64,000 nucleotides of DNA, taken from contig NZ_CP168034.1 in the NCBI RefSeq assembly GCF_041530365.1, positions 248,001 through 312,000 of the forward strand, read 5' to 3'. The DNA comes from Capnocytophaga sp. ARDL2. GTDB taxonomy: Bacteria > Bacteroidota > Bacteroidia > Flavobacteriales > Flavobacteriaceae. The notes under the pieces are model-generated. The model was not told the origin of the DNA and made no database searches. It worked only from the letters and a program-made list of their open reading frames with translations. Within the stretch, counting starts at the first letter, position 1; every line of letters starts with the position of its first letter. Made by a program: the position numbers and the translations under genes. Below are positions 59,037 to 64,000 of this stretch, piece after piece.

Positions 59037-59522
59037 TTACTTTACCAATGATTTTAATTTTTTATAAATATCATTTTCTATACCCGGTGTATAGTTTGAG
59101 TGAGAATAAACGATTTTTCCTTTGTGTACAATCACTGTATATGGTACATTTACTACGTTCATTGCTCTTTTCAACTCGTGATTGTCGTCCATCAAGATAG
59201 TGTATTTCCAACCCGCTCCGTTTACTTGTGATTTTACTCGGTTTTTAGTACGAGCATCGTCGATAGATACCGCTACCAATTCTACTCCTGTTTCTTTTTG
59301 CCACTCTGGATATACCTCTTTTATTGCTTTCAATTCTTTGATACATGGCCCACACCACGTTGCCCAAAAGCTGACAATAACAGGTTTGTCTCCTTTTTTA
59401 TTGTATGAAGAAACATTTACAGACTTTCCGTCTAATGATTTCAAAGTTACGTTTGGTAAATTTGATTGTGCAAATCCTAATGTTACACATAAAAATAATA
59501 CGAATGATGCTATTGCTTTCAT
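59037..59522 (-). CDS. TlpA-like periplasmic thioredoxin
   Basis: A 161-residue exported thioredoxin-fold protein. The signal peptide ends near TLGFAQ. The active site is SFWATWCGPCIKEL with Cys57 and Cys60, followed by AVSIDDARTKNRVKS and the cis-Pro loop VVNVPYTVIVHKGKIV. The TlpA/ResA group reduces disulfides or serves cytochrome maturation and other periplasmic redox tasks. Its exact partner is unknown; the next gene is a DUF6029 barrel. It has a clear promoter. Confidence 0.92.
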   Translation of the reverse strand: MKAIASFVLFLCVTLGFAQSNLPNVTLKSLDGKSVNVSSYNKKGDKPVIVSFWATWCGPCIKELKAIKEVYPEWQKETGVELVAVSIDDARTKNRVKSQVNGAGWKYTILMDDNHELKRAMNVVNVPYTVIVHKGKIVYSHSNYTPGIENDIYKKLKSLVK

Positions 59523-59558
59523 TTTTTTATCTTTTGTTTAAAATTTTAGTTCAACTTT

Positions 59559-59587
59559 CAAATATAGTACTTTTTGTTTTTTTACAA
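59559..59587 (-). promoter_or_regulatory. Promoter of the tlpA-like gene
   Basis: On the minus strand TTG, 18 bases, TATATTTG, ending 36 bp before the ATG. Confidence 0.65.
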
Positions 59588-59646
59588 TTGTTTTTTCAAA
59601 AATATTTTTGTTTGATTGTCTTAAAACAAATGACGTGCCAAAAAAA

Positions 59647-60522
59647 TTAATTCAAAGATTCCATTAACACTTCTTCATACATTGGAACATTGTCTATCAA
59701 TCGTACGCCTTCTAAATGAGCTACTAAAAAACCTCTATATTTTTCATTTTCTTTTTTATCAACAGCTGTTTTGAGGTTGTTTTCGTCTGCAATCACAAAA
59801 TATTCAAGCTCAAAATCAGAATGGTCTTCAAAAGACTTTTTCACAAAATCTACACATTCGTCTATCGAAGCATTTTGAAACAAATCTCTTGTTTTTTGTA
59901 ATATATTGTAAATAAATGCAGCTTTTTGTTTTCCCTCTACTGTTAGACGTTCGTTCCTAGAACTCATAGCCAATCCGCTTAGTTCACGGTAAATTGGACA
60001 ACCTATGATAGCAATAGCAAAGTTTTCTTTTTCAACCATTTTCTTTATTATTTGCAACTGTTGAAAATCTTTTTCACCAAAATAGGCACGCATAGGCCGA
60101 ACGATTTCAAACAACTTTTTCACAATCGTTCCTACTCCATCAAAATGACCTGGTCTATTGGCACCTTCCATTTCGGTTTCCAAACCTTCATAATCAAATA
60201 CAGTAGCTATTGGTTCGTGTCCATAAATATCCTCTACCGAAGGAGCAAATACAACGATGCGATCAGAGAGCTGTTTTACTATATCAATATCACGTTCAAA
60301 GGTACGAGGATATTTTTCTAAATCTTCTGCATTGTTAAACTGTGTAGGATTTACAAAAATACTCAATACTACCTCATCATTTTCATTTAATGCACGTTCT
60401 AACAAAGACAAATGTCCCAAGTGCAAAGCCCCCATTGTGGGAACAAAACCTATTGATTTTTCTTGACCTATAAAGGAAGAAACAATGTCTGATATCTCTT
60501 TTGACGTATGAGTTACAATCAT
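59647..60522 (-). CDS. panC: Pantoate--beta-alanine ligase
   Basis: A 291-residue pantothenate synthetase that joins pantoate and beta-alanine using ATP. Class I-like nucleotide-binding motifs are clear: IGFVPTMGALHLGHLSLLER (HxGH type) near residue 25 and LAMSSRNERLT (KMSKS-like) near 185. SIFVNPTQFNNAEDLEKYPR and FGEKDFQQLQIIKKM are also conserved. It is divergent from the GT5-like gene, with about 106 bp between the starts. A TATTTTTG box at 60543-60550 may be its -7 element. Confidence 0.95.
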   Translation of the reverse strand: MIVTHTSKEISDIVSSFIGQEKSIGFVPTMGALHLGHLSLLERALNENDEVVLSIFVNPTQFNNAEDLEKYPRTFERDIDIVKQLSDRIVVFAPSVEDIYGHEPIATVFDYEGLETEMEGANRPGHFDGVGTIVKKLFEIVRPMRAYFGEKDFQQLQIIKKMVEKENFAIAIIGCPIYRELSGLAMSSRNERLTVEGKQKAAFIYNILQKTRDLFQNASIDECVDFVKKSFEDHSDFELEYFVIADENNLKTAVDKKENEKYRGFLVAHLEGVRLIDNVPMYEEVLMESLN

Positions 60523-60583
60523 AATTAATGTGATTAGATGGGCAAAAATAAAATTTAAATGACAATAAATGATATTTTTTTCG

Positions 60584-60591
60584 TAATTTTG
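60584..60591 (+). promoter_or_regulatory. -7 box of the GT5-like/DUF4270/glmS cluster
   Basis: TAATTTTG 37 bp before the ATG at 60629 matches TAnnTTTG. A -33 TTG at the usual distance is lacking. Confidence 0.45.
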
Positions 60592-60628
60592 TATGCTTTA
60601 CATTTTCAAATTAATTTACAACAAACAA

Positions 60629-61429
60629 ATGAAAGATAAAAGGATATTATTTGTATCATCTGAAGTAGTACCTTATTTGCCTGAAAATGAAGTTTCGACA
60701 GCTTCTTTTGACGCACCCAAAATGATCAATGACCAAGGGGGGCAAATACGCATTTTTATGCCAAAATACGGTGCTGTAAACGAGCGAAGACATCAGCTGC
60801 ACGAGGTAATTCGTCTATCTGGTATGAACTTAGTTATCAATGATATGGATATGCCTTTGATTATAAAAGTTGCGTCTATTCCAAAGGAGAGAATACAAGT
60901 ATATTTTATTGACAACGACGAATATTTCAAAAGAAAAGGTATTTTTTCTGACGAAAACGACACACTATATGAAGACAATGACGAACGTGCAATTTTCTTT
61001 GTAAAAGGTGTGGTAGAAACCATCAAAAAACTCAACTGGGTACCTGATGTAATCCATGTTCATGGATGGATGGCTTCTCTTTTGCCTTTGTATTTGAAAG
61101 AATATTATAAAAACGAATCTATTTTTTCAGATACTAAAGTGGTTACGTCTATCTTTTCAAAGGGATTTGAAAACGAACTATCTTCAAACATGTACGACAA
61201 AGTAGCCTTTGACGAATTTGATGAAAAAGACATTCAATGGCTAAAACAACCTACGTATGAAAACATTATGAAATGTGCTATAGATTTTTCTGATGGAGTA
61301 ATTATTTCTTCTGAAACTATCAATGAGGAAATAAACCAGCACATCTCTGCAACAAACAAACCGTTTTTACCGTTTTCTGCCAAAGAAAACATGAAAGAAA
61401 CTTATACAGATTTTTACCTAAACCTGTAA
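60629..61429 (+). CDS. Glycogen/starch synthase-like protein (GT5 N-terminal domain only)
   Basis: A 266-residue protein that matches only the N-terminal catalytic half of GT5 glycogen synthases. Visible are KRILFVSSEVVPYLPENE (the place of the ADP-glucose loop), GGQIRIFMPKYGAVNERRHQ and DVIHVHGWMASLLPLYLKE. The C-terminal GT-B half with the nucleotide-binding and catalytic Glu region is absent, as in a family found widely in Bacteroidota beside panC, DUF4270 and glmS. Synthase activity is therefore unlikely. I use the ATG at 60629 (MKDKRILFVSSE); the frame extends 12 codons further up. The DUF4270 gene starts 3 bp after it. Confidence 0.82.
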   Translation: MKDKRILFVSSEVVPYLPENEVSTASFDAPKMINDQGGQIRIFMPKYGAVNERRHQLHEVIRLSGMNLVINDMDMPLIIKVASIPKERIQVYFIDNDEYFKRKGIFSDENDTLYEDNDERAIFFVKGVVETIKKLNWVPDVIHVHGWMASLLPLYLKEYYKNESIFSDTKVVTSIFSKGFENELSSNMYDKVAFDEFDEKDIQWLKQPTYENIMKCAIDFSDGVIISSETINEEINQHISATNKPFLPFSAKENMKETYTDFYLNL

Positions 61430-61432
61430 ATT

Positions 61433-62974
61433 ATGAAATTAGCACAAACTATTTTAGCCGTTTTGGGATTGACAACTGCTCTCATCTCTTGCGAAACAGA
61501 ATACAACAACGTAGGTACTCAAATGCTCGACAATGACTTGATCGGCTTTGAAAAATATACCGCTACTCAAATCAATGCAGCAACCTATTTGGCAGATGAT
61601 GTCAACACACGCGACTATACCATCAATTCGTTAGGACATCATAATGACGCTGTTTTTGGTACACAAACTCAACATTTAGTAGCTCAAGTAGGACTTTCTA
61701 AAACACAGAGTTTAAGTTCGATTGGCGATAATCCCGTAATAGATTCTGTATATCTACACATTCCTTTCAAGGCAGATGCTCTGACTAAGGCCAATGCAAG
61801 AGTGGTAGGTAGCGGCACTTTTGACCTAAAAGTATATGAAAATGGTTACACACTGTCAACAAGCAATCCTGCCAACAACTTTTCGACGCAATATTATTTT
61901 TCGGATTTAAAAAATCAAATCGATCAAAATATCGCATCAACAGTGTTGAACAACAGCACAAACACCCAACAAAACACTCAGTTTAAATTTAATACAGACC
62001 CTATCAAACTGTATCAATACGATGCTAATGGTCAATTGGTAAAAGACGAAAACAACAATCCAAAAGTAAAAGAAACCAAAAGTGCTGGAATTTGGTTGGA
62101 CTTGGACAAAAATCATTTTCAAAATAAGTTTTTTGCAAACAACAAATACAAAACTTTGATAAATGAAGCCTTGTTTAAAGAATATTTCAAAGGATTGTAT
62201 TTGCAAGTAAACAATCCCACAAGTGACGCTTTGGCACAATTTGATTTGACCGAAGGAAGTTTGGTATTTGTTTACAAACAAGACAAATCTGACAAATCTG
62301 GAAAAGAGCGTAAAGAATTGGTATTTACCCTCGGTAGAGATTTCGGAACAGACGGCAACAAAAATAATATTTCTGTCGCTCTCATTGAAAATCAACACAG
62401 TGGACTTTTGACTACAGCATTGGCACAGGCAAACAATCCATTGATTTTTCTAAAAGGAAACCAACCAACTTATTCAAAAATTTCACTTTTTGGAACAGAT
62501 GGAGACAACAACGGAAAACCTGATGAATTGGATGCTATCATTGCCAATAATTGGATGATCAACCAAGCCGTATTGACATTGACAATAGATACACAAACAT
62601 CTATCGCCAACGCTCCCAACCGATTGTTTTTGTACGATTTCAAAAACAATAAAGTATTGGAAGACTATGCATTAGACCAATCAACTAATCCTTTGAAAGA
62701 AAATTATAACGGAATATTAAACAGCGGAACAAAAAAATATCAATTTAGAATTACCAATTATCTGAAATCATTGATTGAAAAAGATTCGACGAATTTTGAT
62801 TTAGGTTTAGTAGTAGCCAACGAAATTAGCAATTCGCTATTCAATGTAACTAAAAACAACAAAAAACTACCATTGACTGCATCTGAGATGCCATTTGGAA
62901 CCGTACTCTATGGTCCAAATCACACTGATGTAGACAAAAAAATGAAATTAGAAATATACTATACAAAAAAATAA
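61433..62974 (+). CDS. DUF4270 lipoprotein
   Basis: A 513-residue predicted lipoprotein with the signal MKLAQTILAVLGLTTALISC. The start of the mature part (ETEYNNVGTQMLDND) and the pattern DVNTRDYTINSLGHHNDAVFG fit the DUF4270 family of Bacteroidota surface or outer-membrane lipoproteins. C-terminal blocks include ITNYLKSLIEKDSTNFDLGLVV-type sequence. The function is unknown. It lies between the GT5-like gene and glmS with gaps of 3 and 9 bp, so the three form one operon. Confidence 0.85.
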   Translation: MKLAQTILAVLGLTTALISCETEYNNVGTQMLDNDLIGFEKYTATQINAATYLADDVNTRDYTINSLGHHNDAVFGTQTQHLVAQVGLSKTQSLSSIGDNPVIDSVYLHIPFKADALTKANARVVGSGTFDLKVYENGYTLSTSNPANNFSTQYYFSDLKNQIDQNIASTVLNNSTNTQQNTQFKFNTDPIKLYQYDANGQLVKDENNNPKVKETKSAGIWLDLDKNHFQNKFFANNKYKTLINEALFKEYFKGLYLQVNNPTSDALAQFDLTEGSLVFVYKQDKSDKSGKERKELVFTLGRDFGTDGNKNNISVALIENQHSGLLTTALAQANNPLIFLKGNQPTYSKISLFGTDGDNNGKPDELDAIIANNWMINQAVLTLTIDTQTSIANAPNRLFLYDFKNNKVLEDYALDQSTNPLKENYNGILNSGTKKYQFRITNYLKSLIEKDSTNFDLGLVVANEISNSLFNVTKNNKKLPLTASEMPFGTVLYGPNHTDVDKKMKLEIYYTKK

Positions 62975-62983
62975 CAAACTACT

Positions 62984-64000
62984 ATGTGTGGAATTGTAGG
63001 ATATATAGGCAAAAAAGAAGCATATCCAATTGTAATCAAAGGATTGAAACGACTGGAATACAGAGGATATGACAGTGCAGGGGTAGCATTGTACGATGGA
63101 GAGAAATTTATTTCATGCAAAACAAAAGGTAAGGTTTCTGATCTAGAAGAAAAATCATCAAATGAAAATATTGTAAATGGTTCAATAGGAATTGGGCATA
63201 CTCGTTGGGCTACTCACGGAGTTCCAAATGATGTAAACTCTCATCCTCACTTTTCAAATTCGGGTGAATTAGTCATCATTCACAACGGAATTATTGAAAA
63301 CTATGAGCCTTTGAAAAAAGAATTAATCGCTCGTGGTTATACCTTCCAGTCTGAAACCGATACAGAAGTACTAGTAAACCTTATCGAAGATGTACAAAAG
63401 AAACATCAAGTAAAATTGGGGAAAGCCGTGCAGATTGCCTTGCAACAAGTGGTGGGAGCATATGCAATCTGTGTAATGGACATCAAAAAACCAGATGAAA
63501 TCGTTTGTGCAAAATTGGGAAGTCCACTGGCAATCGGTATCGGAGAAGGGGAATATTTCGTAGCATCAGACGCAACACCTTTTATCGAATATACAAACAA
63601 TGCTATTTATTTAGAAGATGAAGAAATGGCGATAATTCGCTTACACAAACCTTTGAAAATCCGCAAAATAAAAGACGGAAAAGAGGTTTCTCTATATGTA
63701 CAAGAATTACAGTTAAACTTAGAGCAAATCGAAAAAGGCGGATACGAACACTTTATGTTGAAAGAAATTCATGAGCAACCACAAGTGATTCAAGATACAT
63801 TCAGAGGTAGATTGTTGTCTTCGCAAGGATTAATCAAAATGGCAGGAGTCGACAATCATTTAGATAAATTCACTCAAGCTCGTCGTATCCTAATCATTGC
63901 TTGTGGTACATCGTGGCACGCGGGATTGGTTGGAGAATATATGATTGAAGAATTTGCTCGTATTCCTGTAGAAGTTGAATACGCTTCAGAATTTAGATAC
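62984..64000 (+). CDS. glmS: Glutamine--fructose-6-phosphate aminotransferase (3' end outside window)
   Basis: The first 339 codons of GlmS, cut by the right edge. Cys2 is the Ntn nucleophile of the glutaminase domain (MCGIVGYIGKKEA). LEYRGYDSAGVAL, GHTRWATHG and HNGIIENYE complete its active site. From about residue 245 (HFMLKEIHEQPQVIQDT) the isomerising SIS domain begins with ILIIACGTSWHAGLVGEYM. The enzyme makes glucosamine-6-phosphate for peptidoglycan and lipid A. The start ATG at 62984 is 9 bp past the DUF4270 stop. Confidence 0.97.
   Translation, partial: MCGIVGYIGKKEAYPIVIKGLKRLEYRGYDSAGVALYDGEKFISCKTKGKVSDLEEKSSNENIVNGSIGIGHTRWATHGVPNDVNSHPHFSNSGELVIIHNGIIENYEPLKKELIARGYTFQSETDTEVLVNLIEDVQKKHQVKLGKAVQIALQQVVGAYAICVMDIKKPDEIVCAKLGSPLAIGIGEGEYFVASDATPFIEYTNNAIYLEDEEMAIIRLHKPLKIRKIKDGKEVSLYVQELQLNLEQIEKGGYEHFMLKEIHEQPQVIQDTFRGRLLSSQGLIKMAGVDNHLDKFTQARRILIIACGTSWHAGLVGEYMIEEFARIPVEVEYASEFRY

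Overview
The window is about 64 kb of low-GC DNA from a member of the Bacteroidota, almost certainly the family Flavobacteriaceae. The evidence is the gene content: type IX secretion (T9SS) sorting domains of type A and type B, a PorP/SprF protein, a TonB-dependent receptor, an OmpA/PD40 protein, a DUF4270 lipoprotein, an HU-CCDC81/SPOR protein and a short-chain L-threonine dehydrogenase. Several promoters also match the Bacteroidetes pattern (TTG about 19 bases before TAnnTTTG), and Shine-Dalgarno sites are weak. I cannot fix the genus.

Layout. 1-8.2 kb: the end of a TonB receptor, an Ogt-type DNA repair protein, a large secreted T9SS serine protease in operon with a lipoprotein, two further lipoprotein cassettes that reuse the same upstream region and signal peptide, and comEC. 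8.2-12.1 kb: the sdhCAB operon. 12.3-20.8 kb: a leftward run with an L,D-transpeptidase, a GNAT enzyme, a flavin reductase-like protein, rnhA, an Ig-like lipoprotein, glycyl-tRNA synthetase and an OlsF-like lipid acyltransferase. 20.9-27 kb: an accessory and decaying zone with IS982 elements, a thiL-like gene that lacks several metal-site aspartates, threonine dehydrogenase, and four consecutive broken genes, one of them split by an intact IS982 copy with a clear target duplication. 27.1-30.2 kb: fabH, accB and accC (fatty-acid initiation). 30.3-33.4 kb: a deleted IS982 derivative that truncates a gene, a Rieske-like lipoprotein, greA with a HIT-family gene, and a decayed toxin-antitoxin pair. 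33.4-40.9 kb: a Pif1/RecD-like helicase, tRNA-Leu(CAA), dprA, an HU-CCDC81/SPOR protein and the malic enzyme. 41-56.3 kb: a three-gene T9SS surface-adhesin operon (giant repeat adhesin, PorP/SprF, OmpA-like protein) in which the adhesin and the OmpA gene each carry one single-base frameshift. 56.6-64 kb: another deleted IS982 derivative, a DUF6029 barrel protein with a TlpA-like thioredoxin, panC, and the cluster GT5 glycogen-synthase-like gene, DUF4270 gene and glmS (glmS runs off the right edge).

The most unusual points are: (1) lipoprotein cassettes with a nearly identical 244-bp promoter/signal-peptide block but unrelated bodies beside a secreted protease; (2) two nested tandem-repeat arrays inside the adhesin (627 bp and 885 bp periods); (3) paired one-base frameshifts in the adhesin operon, both next to AGGCCG; (4) a ThiL homologue without three of the usual metal-binding aspartates; and (5) IS982-derived non-autonomous elements that share one deletion junction. 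I saw no CRISPR array, no phage and no complete new defence system. All homology statements come from recognition of motifs and family patterns; no database search was run.
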